A DNA stretch of 64,000 nt from Psychromonas marina (GTDB taxonomy: Bacteria; Pseudomonadota; Gammaproteobacteria; Enterobacterales; Psychromonadaceae): NCBI RefSeq assembly GCF_030161115.1, contig NZ_BSPQ01000013.1:248001-312000 (forward strand). The letters are read 5' to 3'. The notes under the pieces were generated by a model. It made no database searches and was not told the DNA's origin. It saw only the letters and a list, made by a program, of their open reading frames with translations. Position numbers and translations under genes: made by a program. Positions 20,203 to 28,551 of this stretch are shown here, piece after piece; the stretch's first letter is position 1, and each line of letters begins with the position of its first letter.

Positions 20203-21252
20203 ATGAAATATTCCCGCGTTTTTATCAACAGCTTTGCTTATGAGCTGGCTCCTGAAGTCATCTCAAGCCGTGATCTAGAATCACGTCTTGCCCCGTTATA
20301 TCAAAAATTACGTATCCCGATGGGGCAACTTGCCGCATTAACCGGTATTGAAGAGCGTCGTTGGTGGCCAAAGGATCATCGTTTATCTGATGGTGCTATT
20401 GAAGCTGCCAAAAAGAGCCTGCTTGAAACCAATATCAGTGTCGATGACATTGGTGCAGTGGTTTACACTGGGGTTTGTCGTGATCAACATGAACCTGCAA
20501 CAGCCTGTCGTATTGCAGCAGAACTTGGTGTTAATAAAAGTACTGCAATCTACGATATTAGTAATGCATGTTTAGGCGTGTTATCAGGTATTTTGGATGT
20601 TGCCAATCGTATTGAACTGGGACAAATTAAAGCTGGTTTAGTGGTCTCTTGTGAGTCTGCTCGTCATATTGTTGATATTACTGTCGACAACATGCTTGAA
20701 AATCAGACTATCCAAAACTTCTCACAATCATTAGCCACACTAACCGGTGGTTCTGGCGCGGTTGCCGTATTGCTCACCGATGGTAGTTTACCGCTAAAAA
20801 ATGAACGTCAGCATAAACTCCTTGGTGCAAGTCATCTAAGCGCTCCAGAGCATCACGATTTATGTAAATGGGGCTTACAAGAAGTGGGTCTTAAATTACA
20901 CCGAGAATATATGCGCACTAATGCTGTACCGCTTCTAAAAGAAGGGGTAGCACTGGCACTTGATACTTGGAATCATTTCTTAACCCAGCGTGATTGGGTT
21001 GGCGCAGAAGTCGATAAGGTTATCTGTCATCAAGTTGGTTCTGCTAACCAAAAACAGGTATTAAGCGCACTTAATATTCCTGCTCATAAAGAATTCCCAA
21101 CTTTTCAGAAATTAGGCAATATGGGCACCGTATCCCTGCCAGTGACAGCAGCCATGGCACACGATCAAGGTTTCTTAAAATCTGGCGATAAAGTAAGTTT
21201 CTTAGGTATAGGCAGTGGCCTTAATTGTATGATGTTAGGGTTGGAGTGGTAA
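20203..21252 (+). CDS. oleA: OleA, acyl-CoA condensing thiolase-fold enzyme for olefin synthesis
   Basis: OleA joins two fatty acyl-CoAs head to head in a non-decarboxylative Claisen condensation to a 2-alkyl-3-ketoacid, the first step of long-chain olefin synthesis. The 349-residue protein is FabH-like with the thiolase triad: Cys123 in SNACLG, His276 in VICHQVG and Asn306 in KLGNMGTVS. Glu97 in RDQHEPATA matches the glutamate that OleA supplies across the dimer and that sets it apart from FabH. The following three genes are oleB, oleC and oleD in the canonical order, which settles the assignment. It begins the operon and lies 214 bases after mnmC. Confidence 0.93.
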   Translation: MKYSRVFINSFAYELAPEVISSRDLESRLAPLYQKLRIPMGQLAALTGIEERRWWPKDHRLSDGAIEAAKKSLLETNISVDDIGAVVYTGVCRDQHEPATACRIAAELGVNKSTAIYDISNACLGVLSGILDVANRIELGQIKAGLVVSCESARHIVDITVDNMLENQTIQNFSQSLATLTGGSGAVAVLLTDGSLPLKNERQHKLLGASHLSAPEHHDLCKWGLQEVGLKLHREYMRTNAVPLLKEGVALALDTWNHFLTQRDWVGAEVDKVICHQVGSANQKQVLSALNIPAHKEFPTFQKLGNMGTVSLPVTAAMAHDQGFLKSGDKVSFLGIGSGLNCMMLGLEW

Positions 21253-21257
21253 TTAAT

Positions 21258-22139
21258 ATGAACTTAGAATCTTTATTTCCGTTTAAGCGTAATTATTTAG
21301 ATAGAAACGGGCAAAAATATCACTACCTTAATGAAGGTCAAGGTGAGCCTGTAGTGATGGTGCATGGCAACCCAAGTTGGTCATTTTATTACCGTAACTT
21401 AGTAAAATCATTAAGCAAAAACCACCAATGTATCGTACCCGACCATATTGGTTGTGGTTTATCAGATAAACCCGGCGATGCCGATTACGAATACACACTA
21501 AAAAGTCGCATTGATGATTTAGAAGCGCTGCTTGAATCACTTGAAATTAAAGAAAACATCACCCTTGTAGTACATGATTGGGGTGGCATGATCGGTATGG
21601 GGTATGCTGCGCGTTATCCTGAGCGTATTAAGCGTTTAGTTATCTTAAATACTGGTGCTTTTCACCTGCCAAAGAGTAAACCATTGCCGTTAGGCCTTTG
21701 GATTTGTCGCAATACCCTACTTGGTACATTATTAGTACGTGGTTTGAATGCTTTCTCATCTGCAGCTTCATATGTGGGTGTAAAACGACAACCGATGCCA
21801 AAGGATGTGCGTAAAGCTTACGTTATGCCCTTTAATTCATGGAAAAATCGTATCTCTACATTACGCTTTGTTCAAGATATCCCACTCTATGAAAGTGACA
21901 AAAACTACCAATTAGTTTCAGATATCAGCAATAGTCTTGAGCAATTTAAACAAGTTCCGACTATTATCTGTTGGGGCTTAAAAGATTTTGTATTTGATAA
22001 ACATTTCTTAGCCGTTTGGAAAGAGAAGATGCCTCATGCAGAAGTGAATCAATTTGATGATTGTGGCCATTACATCTTAGAAGATGCATCTGATGAAGTT
22101 ATCCCATTAATTGAACAGTTTATGGAAAAAAATAGATAA
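21258..22139 (+). CDS. oleB: OleB, cis-beta-lactone decarboxylase
   Basis: OleB belongs to the haloalkane-dehalogenase-like alpha/beta hydrolases. It splits CO2 from the beta-lactone made by OleC, giving the final cis-olefin. The 293-residue product has the oxyanion region [14 protein letters not shown] (35-48), the aspartate nucleophile in VVHDWGGM (Asp107) and the catalytic histidine in DDCGHYI (His271). An aspartate instead of serine at the nucleophile fits the dehalogenase/OleB group. The frame is open from an ATG inside oleA (21225), but 21258 is chosen because it leaves a five-base gap and a GGAG site precedes it. oleC begins two bases after its stop. Confidence 0.92.
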   Translation: MNLESLFPFKRNYLDRNGQKYHYLNEGQGEPVVMVHGNPSWSFYYRNLVKSLSKNHQCIVPDHIGCGLSDKPGDADYEYTLKSRIDDLEALLESLEIKENITLVVHDWGGMIGMGYAARYPERIKRLVILNTGAFHLPKSKPLPLGLWICRNTLLGTLLVRGLNAFSSAASYVGVKRQPMPKDVRKAYVMPFNSWKNRISTLRFVQDIPLYESDKNYQLVSDISNSLEQFKQVPTIICWGLKDFVFDKHFLAVWKEKMPHAEVNQFDDCGHYILEDASDEVIPLIEQFMEKNR

Positions 22140-22141
22140 AC

Positions 22142-23833
22142 ATGAGTGAAAAAAAACAAGCTAATCTTTGCCGTCATCTAATCGATGCGGCAACGCAATT
22201 CCCTACCTCTCTTGCTGTCGCTGTACAAAAAAAACGCTTTAATAAATTAATTTATCAAGAGATGGATTTTGCACAATTACATCAGCGCAGTGATCAGATA
22301 GCGTTTGCCTTAAATCAATACGGCTTAAAAAGTGGTGATAAAGCCGTTTTAATGGTGACGCCAAGCCTTGATTTTTTCAGCATCACTTTCGCCTTATTTA
22401 AAGCGGGCATTGTGCCTATTTTAGTAGACCCAGGCATGGGGACTAAAAACCTCAAGCAATGTTTTAAAGAAGCCAAACCAGATGCATTTATTGGTATTCC
22501 TAAAGCGCATTTTGCACGTCGCCTATTTGGTTGGGGTCGTGAAACGATCAAACACAATATAACCGTTGCAGGTACTGGTTTATGGGGTGGTATTGGCTTA
22601 AAAGCATTACTGGCTAAATACCCTATTCAAGAAAATAACTATTCCATGGTTAAATTGGAAGATGATCAATTAGCTGCAATCCTGTTTACCAGTGGTAGTA
22701 CTGGCACACCTAAGGGTGTTGTTTATAGTCACGAGATGTTTGAGGCACAAATTTCTGTGTTAAAAAACGATTACCAAATTCAACATGGTGAACGTGATCT
22801 TGCGACCTTCCCGTTATTTTCCCTATTTGGCCCTGCTTTGGGCATGGCCTCTATTGTCCCAGAGATGGATGCTAGCAAACCGATCACCGCTAATCCAGAA
22901 TACCTGTTTGAGGCGATTCAGAAATATGAGTGTTCTAATCTTTTTGCTAATCCAGCACTTATAGAAATATTAGGCAACGCCGGCAATAAAAAAGGTATCA
23001 AGCTAGCGACGTTAAAACGCGTTATCTCAGCAGGAGCGCCCGCTACACTACCTTCGTTAAAGCATTTTTCAAAATTGCTCAATAAAGGCGTTGATATCCT
23101 TAACTCCTATGGCGCAACGGAGTCATTACCGATCAGCAAAATTGCCAGCTCTGAACTATTAAAAACAGAAGCGATTACCGATACCGGTGGTGGTATTTGT
23201 GTCGGTGAAGCGGTTGAAAATACGCAACTAGCGATTATAAAAATCAGTGAAGAACCGATTGAAAACTGGTCTGAAGAACTCACTATTCCCGCCTATGAAA
23301 TTGGTGAGATAGTGGTAAAGGGCCCGCAAGTTAGCCAACAATATTACGCACGTGATAATGCAACGGTGGATTCAAAAATTGCCGATGGTGAGCAATCTCG
23401 TCATCGTATGGGTGACCTTGGATACTTAGATGAACATGGCCGATTATGGATGTGTGGACGTAAAGCACACCGTGTTGAGACTGTTTTCCAAGACAAAACC
23501 AGTACTTATACCAGCAACTATTTTTCTATCTGTAGTGAACGTATTTTTAATACCCACCCCGCTGTTAAACGCAGTGCGCTTGTCGGTATCGAACTTGCTG
23601 AACAAAAAACGGCTGTTGTTTGCATTGAACTACTTGAAAAACCGACTGAAAGTAGCTTAAAACTGTTTAATGAATTACGTTTTATCGCAGATAAACATGA
23701 TCATACACGCGGTATTAAACACTTTTTAATTCATCAGGGCTTCCCAATGGATATTCGCCACAACGCTAAAATTTATCGTGAAAAGTTAGCTGTTTGGGCA
23801 AAAAGTGAGATTAAAAAAGAGTTCAACAAATAA
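22142..23833 (+). CDS. oleC: OleC, beta-lactone synthetase (AMP-binding)
   Basis: OleC is an adenylate-forming enzyme that activates the 2-alkyl-3-hydroxyacid made by OleD and closes it to a beta-lactone. The 563-residue product has the AMP-binding loop [10 protein letters not shown] (183-192), the motif LNSYGATE and the hinge region [19 protein letters not shown], all standard for the ANL superfamily. Without context it would be called a fatty acid-CoA ligase; its place between oleB and oleD identifies it. The oleB, oleC and oleD genes are separated by only one or two bases, so they are surely one transcript. OleB and OleC are separate proteins here, not the fused form of some actinobacteria. 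Confidence 0.92.
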   Translation: MSEKKQANLCRHLIDAATQFPTSLAVAVQKKRFNKLIYQEMDFAQLHQRSDQIAFALNQYGLKSGDKAVLMVTPSLDFFSITFALFKAGIVPILVDPGMGTKNLKQCFKEAKPDAFIGIPKAHFARRLFGWGRETIKHNITVAGTGLWGGIGLKALLAKYPIQENNYSMVKLEDDQLAAILFTSGSTGTPKGVVYSHEMFEAQISVLKNDYQIQHGERDLATFPLFSLFGPALGMASIVPEMDASKPITANPEYLFEAIQKYECSNLFANPALIEILGNAGNKKGIKLATLKRVISAGAPATLPSLKHFSKLLNKGVDILNSYGATESLPISKIASSELLKTEAITDTGGGICVGEAVENTQLAIIKISEEPIENWSEELTIPAYEIGEIVVKGPQVSQQYYARDNATVDSKIADGEQSRHRMGDLGYLDEHGRLWMCGRKAHRVETVFQDKTSTYTSNYFSICSERIFNTHPAVKRSALVGIELAEQKTAVVCIELLEKPTESSLKLFNELRFIADKHDHTRGIKHFLIHQGFPMDIRHNAKIYREKLAVWAKSEIKKEFNK

Positions 23834-23834
23834 G

Positions 23835-24905
23835 ATGACCGAGCATAACATTCCTGATTTCAATTTGCTTTCAGCAGAACAACAAGCAGTTTTAAACGCA
23901 TTTAAAGCAACCACTAAATGTGTGTTTGTGACTGGCGCAGGTGGTTTTTTAGGTAAAGCCCTTTGTCAATGGCTTCGCAGTGCCGATATCAACGTGGTCG
24001 GTTTTGCTCGTGGTGATTACCCTGCATTAACAGCCATCGGGGTAAACATGATAAAAGGAGATTTAAGTAATCAACAATCCCTTTTTGATGCGATGGCTGG
24101 CTGTGATGTGGTATTCCATGTTGCTTCAAAAGCTGGCGTATGGGGTAATAAAGAGAGTTACTTTAAACCTAATGTAACAGGCAGCCAACATATTATTGAC
24201 GCCTGTCGCGCTCATAATATCGATCGTTTGATCTACACCAGTACGCCAAGTGTCACTTTTGCAGGGGTCGATGAAGAAGGCATTAATGAGTCTAGCCCTT
24301 ATGCAGAAAAATTTTTAAATTTTTATGGTTTATCAAAGGCAGTAGCTGAGCAAAAAGTACTAAGCAGTAATTGTGATGCCCTTAAAACCGTTGCACTTCG
24401 TCCACATTTAATTTGGGGGCCAGGGGATCGTCACCTTGTACCACGTGTTTTAGATCGTGCCAAAGCAGGCAAATTAAAATTGGTCGGTAAAAGTGATAAA
24501 TTAGTTGATACCATCTATATCGATAATGCGGTATATGCACATCTTCTAGCGGCTGTTGAGTTAGATAAAGCAACATCAAAATGTGCAGGTAAAGCTTATT
24601 TTTTAAGTAATGATGAGCCGATTTTTATGGGCGATATGCTGAATAAAATTCTTGCCTGTCAGTCTTTACCAGCAGTGACAAAAAGAGTACCTGCATCCGT
24701 CGCTTTCGCGGTTGGAAGCGTCCTTGAGTGGGCTTATTTAGTATTGGGTAAAAAAGATGAGCCAATCATGACCCGCTTTGTTGCTAAACAACTTTCTACA
24801 GCGCACTACTTTGATATTAGTGCAGCTAAACGAGACTTCGGATATCAAGCACTGGTTAATATAACGCAAGGTATGGCGTTATTAAAAGCATCACTCAACA
24901 GTTAG
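23835..24905 (+). CDS. oleD: OleD, NAD(P)H-dependent 2-alkyl-3-oxoalkanoate reductase
   Basis: OleD is an extended short-chain dehydrogenase that reduces the OleA product to a 2-alkyl-3-hydroxyalkanoate. The 356-residue product has the dinucleotide fold VTGAGGFLG (32-40) and the catalytic pair in YGLSK (Tyr164, Lys168), with a 3-beta-hydroxysteroid dehydrogenase-like body. The ATG at 23835 is one base after the oleC stop. An in-frame ATG further upstream at 23805 lies inside oleC. A hairpin ends the operon at 24918. Biochemically OleD acts second, between OleA and OleC, although it is encoded last. Confidence 0.93.
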   Translation: MTEHNIPDFNLLSAEQQAVLNAFKATTKCVFVTGAGGFLGKALCQWLRSADINVVGFARGDYPALTAIGVNMIKGDLSNQQSLFDAMAGCDVVFHVASKAGVWGNKESYFKPNVTGSQHIIDACRAHNIDRLIYTSTPSVTFAGVDEEGINESSPYAEKFLNFYGLSKAVAEQKVLSSNCDALKTVALRPHLIWGPGDRHLVPRVLDRAKAGKLKLVGKSDKLVDTIYIDNAVYAHLLAAVELDKATSKCAGKAYFLSNDEPIFMGDMLNKILACQSLPAVTKRVPASVAFAVGSVLEWAYLVLGKKDEPIMTRFVAKQLSTAHYFDISAAKRDFGYQALVNITQGMALLKASLNS

Positions 24906-24917
24906 CATCATTATAGA

Positions 24918-24945
24918 AAAGCCATCACCCTGATGGCTTTACTCT
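24918..24945. terminator. Terminator shared by oleD and the patatin gene
   Basis: AAAGCCATCA and TGATGGCTTT pair perfectly around CCC, followed by ACTCTTTCTC. The right arm overlaps the stop codon of the convergent gene, so the two transcription units are packed against one hairpin. Confidence 0.7.
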
Positions 24946-25838
24946 TTCTCAGTAGATATTTTAAAATATCGCTCAGCAGCCTGATAACCCAATTCAATCA
25001 TCTCACCAGCACGATCAAACTCTAAAGTTCCACAAGCATTACGCGCAATTTCAATGACAACATCGGCAGGATATGCAGCTAGTTTTTGTCGGGCGATGGT
25101 ACTTTGCATTGCATCAAAGGCTTGGTTTGCAATATCATAAGCTCCCCAATCTTTGCTGCTTATCTGTGACGATTCCTCATTACTAAAGCTATTAATAAAG
25201 CCTTTTATTTTAGAATGAAAACCAGTGCTACTTTGCTCAGATACCGGTGTTTTTGCAACCACGCTTTTTTTGATCATCGCCCCACCAAGATTCACCGCAA
25301 TGGTTAAATCATTATTATCACCAAATGTAGGTGCGATCGGCACAGGGTTAAGCACACCACCATCAATCAGTAACACACCGTTACGATGCACTGGTGTAAA
25401 AAAAAGTGGTAAAGAGATAGAAGCGCGAATTGCTTCAAAAAGAGAGCCGCTGTTGATCCAGACCTCTTTTTCATTTTCAATATCTGCAGCGACAGCGGTA
25501 TAACATAATGGTAGATCTTCTATTTTTTGATCACCAAGAAGTGCGACTAAGGTATTAATTATTTTGTCACCTTGAACTAAACCATTTGATTTCCAGGCTA
25601 AATCAAGTAATGAAAATATCTCAAATTTATCGATCTCTTTAATCCACAGCTCAAACTCAGTCAAACGTCCCGCTGCATATACACCACCAATTAAGGCGCC
25701 AATAGAACAACCCGAAATCGAATTTATCTGGTAATCATGCTCCACCAGCCACTTGATAATCCCAATATGGGCAAGACCACGTGCCCCACCACTGCCTAAC
25801 ACCAGGGAAACTGTTGTCTTAGGTTTCATTACTTTCAT
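24939..25838 (-). CDS. rssA: Patatin-like phospholipase, RssA type
   Basis: A 299-residue patatin-domain protein similar along its length to E. coli RssA (301 aa). The oxyanion loop is GSGGARG (15-21), the nucleophile elbow is GCSIG with Ser45, and the catalytic aspartate is in DGG (Asp159), so the Ser-Asp dyad is complete. Such proteins are lipid acyl hydrolases, probably cytoplasmic or membrane-associated; the natural substrate is unknown. The ATG at 25838 has AAAGG eight bases upstream. Its start overlaps the end of the YgjP-like gene by 20 bases, so the two are co-transcribed. The adjacency to oleD is convergent and need not be functional. Confidence 0.82.
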   Translation of the reverse strand: MKVMKPKTTVSLVLGSGGARGLAHIGIIKWLVEHDYQINSISGCSIGALIGGVYAAGRLTEFELWIKEIDKFEIFSLLDLAWKSNGLVQGDKIINTLVALLGDQKIEDLPLCYTAVAADIENEKEVWINSGSLFEAIRASISLPLFFTPVHRNGVLLIDGGVLNPVPIAPTFGDNNDLTIAVNLGGAMIKKSVVAKTPVSEQSSTGFHSKIKGFINSFSNEESSQISSKDWGAYDIANQAFDAMQSTIARQKLAAYPADVVIEIARNACGTLEFDRAGEMIELGYQAAERYFKISTEKE

Positions 25839-26340
25839 ACAGATTACCTTTAATTGCTTGGTATATTAGAAATAGTCGTGTATCCAACTCTAATTGGTGG
25901 TATTCAGGCAGCATATAACAACATAATTTATAAAACGCCTTATTATGATCCTTCTCTTTCAGGTGTGCTAACTCATGTACGACAATCATATCCAGCATCG
26001 CTTGCGGCGCTTGTTTGAACAATGTTGCAATACGGATTTCCTGCTTTGCTTTAAGTTTATTACCCTGCACCCGTGAAACATAAGTATGTGTTCCTAATGC
26101 ATGTTTAACTAACTGCAACTTAGCGTCATAACTTACCTTACTGATAGGAGAAGATTGTTTTATATATCTTTTTTTATAATCTTGAACGTAATCATAAAGT
26201 GCGCGTTCACTATTAATTGTGTGGGGTTTGGGATAGCGATTAAGTAAATATGCACCCAATTTGTCGTTTTCAATGAGTGATTCTACTTGTTCTTTAATGT
26301 GCGCAGGATAATGGTTAATCGCTTGTAATATTTTAGTCAT
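25819..26340 (-). CDS. YgjP-like (M48/WLM-type) zinc metallopeptidase-domain protein
   Basis: A 173-residue protein with the HExxH zinc motif in VVHELAHLKEKDHNKAF (His122, Glu123, His126, and a third ligand candidate His132). This HELAH-x5-H pattern is typical of the YgjP/DUF45 group related to SprT and WLM metallopeptidases. It has no signal peptide or membrane segment, so it is probably cytoplasmic. Members are about 160-240 residues; here the N-terminal region is short. It is the first gene of a two-gene unit with the RssA-like patatin, overlapping by 20 bases. Its substrate is unknown. Confidence 0.75.
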   Translation of the reverse strand: MTKILQAINHYPAHIKEQVESLIENDKLGAYLLNRYPKPHTINSERALYDYVQDYKKRYIKQSSPISKVSYDAKLQLVKHALGTHTYVSRVQGNKLKAKQEIRIATLFKQAPQAMLDMIVVHELAHLKEKDHNKAFYKLCCYMLPEYHQLELDTRLFLIYQAIKGNLYESNET

Positions 26341-26387
26341 AGTTTACTTATAGAAATGAAACAGCTATGTATGTTCAATTTAAAATA

Positions 26388-26400
26388 GGGTATGTTACCC
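26388..26400 (+). promoter_or_regulatory. Short palindrome in the ridA leader
   Basis: GGGTA and TACCC flank TGT, followed by ATTTTTATC, 22 bases before the ridA start. It could be an operator or a small leader hairpin. It lies between divergent genes. Confidence 0.25.
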
Positions 26401-26422
26401 ATTTTTATCGTTAGGGATCAAT

Positions 26423-26773
26423 ATGATTGAACGTCAACAGACAAAACAACGCATGAGTCGTATCGTAAAACACAACGGCACTATTTACCTTTGTGGTCAA
26501 GTCTGCGCAGATGCGACTAAAGATATCACAGAACAAACTGAAACCATGCTTGCAAAAGTAGATCAGTTATTAATTGAAGCAGGCAGTTCACGTGAATCGA
26601 TTTTATCCGCCACTATCTATGTAAAAAGCATGTCGGATCATTTCGCAGCAATGAATGCTGTCTGGGATGCATGGGTACCTGAGGGCTATGCCCCAGCACG
26701 TGCTTGTGTTGAAGCGTCGATGGCACGTGAAGCACTACTGGTTGAGATTTCTGTAATTGCTGCTGAGCAGTAA
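26423..26773 (+). CDS. RidA family protein (YoaB-like)
   Basis: A 116-residue single-domain RidA/YjgF-family protein, closest in pattern to the E. coli YoaB branch ([36 protein letters not shown]). Archetypal RidA hydrolyses reactive 2-aminoacrylate and other imines. The conserved arginine needed for that activity sits in the APAR block ([11 protein letters not shown]), so enzymatic function is possible but not certain in this branch. AGGGA precedes the ATG. It is divergent from the YgjP-like gene and 82 bases ahead of selO. Confidence 0.85.
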   Translation: MIERQQTKQRMSRIVKHNGTIYLCGQVCADATKDITEQTETMLAKVDQLLIEAGSSRESILSATIYVKSMSDHFAAMNAVWDAWVPEGYAPARACVEASMAREALLVEISVIAAEQ

Positions 26774-26855
26774 TTATATGCAAGGCACGATATAACTCAC
26801 TAGAAAATACTTGAGTAAAATAGTAGACTATTATTATTTAACTCAGGTATTCAGT

Positions 26856-28439
26856 ATGTTATTAAACAATCTTAATATTCCACCCCGTTTAAATGCTCAA
26901 CTTCCCGCTGATCCTAACACCGAAAACAGTTGTCGAAGTGTTGAAAATGCTGTTTATTCATGGGTTGACCCAACGCCGACCTCACAACCAACACTTATTA
27001 ATTTTAACCACCAACTGGCTGAACAATTGGGATTTAGCGATGAAGCCTGCCAATCGGCACTATTTACCCAGTTAATGAGTGGTAATGCCCTACTCGAGGG
27101 GTTAAAGCCCTACGCACTCTGCTATGGTGGTCATCAATTTGGTCAGTGGGCAGGACAATTAGGTGATGGACGTGCGATTAATCTCGCAGAATTAAAAACA
27201 GATCAACTCGGTTATCAAACTTTACAATTAAAAGGCGCGGGTAAAACCCCTTATTCTCGTCGTGCTGATGGACTGGCCGTATTACGCTCCTCAATTCGAG
27301 AATACCTCTGCTCAGAGGCGATGTTTAACTTGGGTATCCCTACCACACGAGCGCTCAGCTTATGTTTAACGGGCGATCAAGTGATACGCGATAAAATGTA
27401 TGATGGTAATGCAGAATTTGAACCCTGCGCTGTGGTATGCCGTGTTTCAGGATCTTTTTTACGTTTTGGTTCGATTCAACTTCCCGCTTCCCGTGGCGAT
27501 GAAAAGCTAGTGAAGCAGCTTGTCGAGTTCAGTATTAATAATGATTACCCGCATCTAAAACCTGAAAATGATAACTTTACATCAGAAACTTACTTAAGCT
27601 GGTTTAAAGCGGTGTGTGCCAATACGGCGACGATGATCGTTAATTGGATGCGTGTCGGTTTCGTCCACGGTGTCATGAATACTGATAATATGTCGCTGAT
27701 CGGTGAGACAATAGACTATGGCCCCTATGGCTGGATTGATGACTTTGACCTTGGTTGGACGCCTAATACAACTGACGAAGGGCAAAAACGTTATCGCTTT
27801 GGCGGACAGTTTCAAGTCAGTCAGTGGAATCTATTTCAACTTGCCAATGCTATTTTCCCATTAATCGGAGAAGTAGAGCCACTGCAAAGTATCATGAGTG
27901 ATTACGCGATTAGTTATGAAAGCCAATGGCAGCAAATGATGGCGAGTAAATTAGGTTTTAAAGATTATCAAGGCATTACAGACCTGCATATTTTCCAATC
28001 CTTGGAAAAATTATTATCAGAAGTTGAAACGGATATGACCCTATTCTATCGTTCTTTAGCTAGTTTTGAGCCAGGTACTGACCCAACAATCCATTTTGAA
28101 CATTGCTATTATCAGCCACAGCAGTTATCTGAACGCTATCTAAGTGAGTTGAATGCATGGTTGCAACGCTACCAAGCGCGTTTAAGTTTTGATGGATTAT
28201 CACCTGAAATACGCCTGTCGAATATGAACAAAGTAAATCCAAAATATGTATTAAGAAACTATTTATCTCAGCAAGCGATAGAGCGTGCTGAGCAAGGAGA
28301 TTATAGCGAACTTGAAACATTAAAATTAATATTAACAAACCCTTACGATGAACAACCTGATTATGATCACTATGCACAAAAACGACCAGATTGGGCGCGT
28401 GACAAGGTCGGATGTTCGATGCTTTCGTGCAGTTCGTAG
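26856..28439 (+). CDS. selO: Protein adenylyltransferase SelO
   Basis: SelO (YdiU) is a pseudokinase-fold enzyme that transfers AMP to serine, threonine or tyrosine of target proteins and is linked to redox stress. The 527-residue product shows the family blocks GGHQFGQWAGQLGDGRA, GAGKTPYSRRADG and the metal-binding loop IDYGPYGWIDDFD preceded by the catalytic NTDNM. It ends in SCSS, the position where animal SelO has selenocysteine. The ATG at 26856 is chosen; the frame is open to 26811 only through non-conserved residues. It may be slightly longer than the E. coli protein (478 aa) because of insertions in the C-terminal half. Confidence 0.92.
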   Translation: MLLNNLNIPPRLNAQLPADPNTENSCRSVENAVYSWVDPTPTSQPTLINFNHQLAEQLGFSDEACQSALFTQLMSGNALLEGLKPYALCYGGHQFGQWAGQLGDGRAINLAELKTDQLGYQTLQLKGAGKTPYSRRADGLAVLRSSIREYLCSEAMFNLGIPTTRALSLCLTGDQVIRDKMYDGNAEFEPCAVVCRVSGSFLRFGSIQLPASRGDEKLVKQLVEFSINNDYPHLKPENDNFTSETYLSWFKAVCANTATMIVNWMRVGFVHGVMNTDNMSLIGETIDYGPYGWIDDFDLGWTPNTTDEGQKRYRFGGQFQVSQWNLFQLANAIFPLIGEVEPLQSIMSDYAISYESQWQQMMASKLGFKDYQGITDLHIFQSLEKLLSEVETDMTLFYRSLASFEPGTDPTIHFEHCYYQPQQLSERYLSELNAWLQRYQARLSFDGLSPEIRLSNMNKVNPKYVLRNYLSQQAIERAEQGDYSELETLKLILTNPYDEQPDYDHYAQKRPDWARDKVGCSMLSCSS

Positions 28440-28461
28440 CAAAAATAACAGTAAAATAAAA

Positions 28462-28508
28462 TTGCAGGTCAATAAATAGATATAAGACCTGCAAATTATT
28501 GTTTTTAT
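28462..28508 (+). terminator. Probable terminator after selO
   Basis: TTGCAGGTC and GACCTGCAA form a 9-bp stem with a 15-base loop, followed by ATTATTGTTTTTATA. It lies 22 bases after the selO stop codon. Confidence 0.6.
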
Positions 28509-28551
28509 AAATACTATTCAGTAATGTTGATTACCTATTGCGCAGGATAGT

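Noticed and set aside
20203-21252. FabH or another fatty acid initiation enzyme
   Set aside because: The Glu97 and the oleBCD genes behind it identify OleA. FabH alone is not followed by these three enzymes.
22142-23833. A fatty acid-CoA ligase
   Set aside because: The AMP-binding motifs fit, but the position between oleB and oleD in a close-packed unit identifies OleC.
28060-28494. A minus-strand open frame over the end of selO
   Set aside because: It overlaps the conserved 3' end of selO, including the SCSS end, and its product shows no family features.
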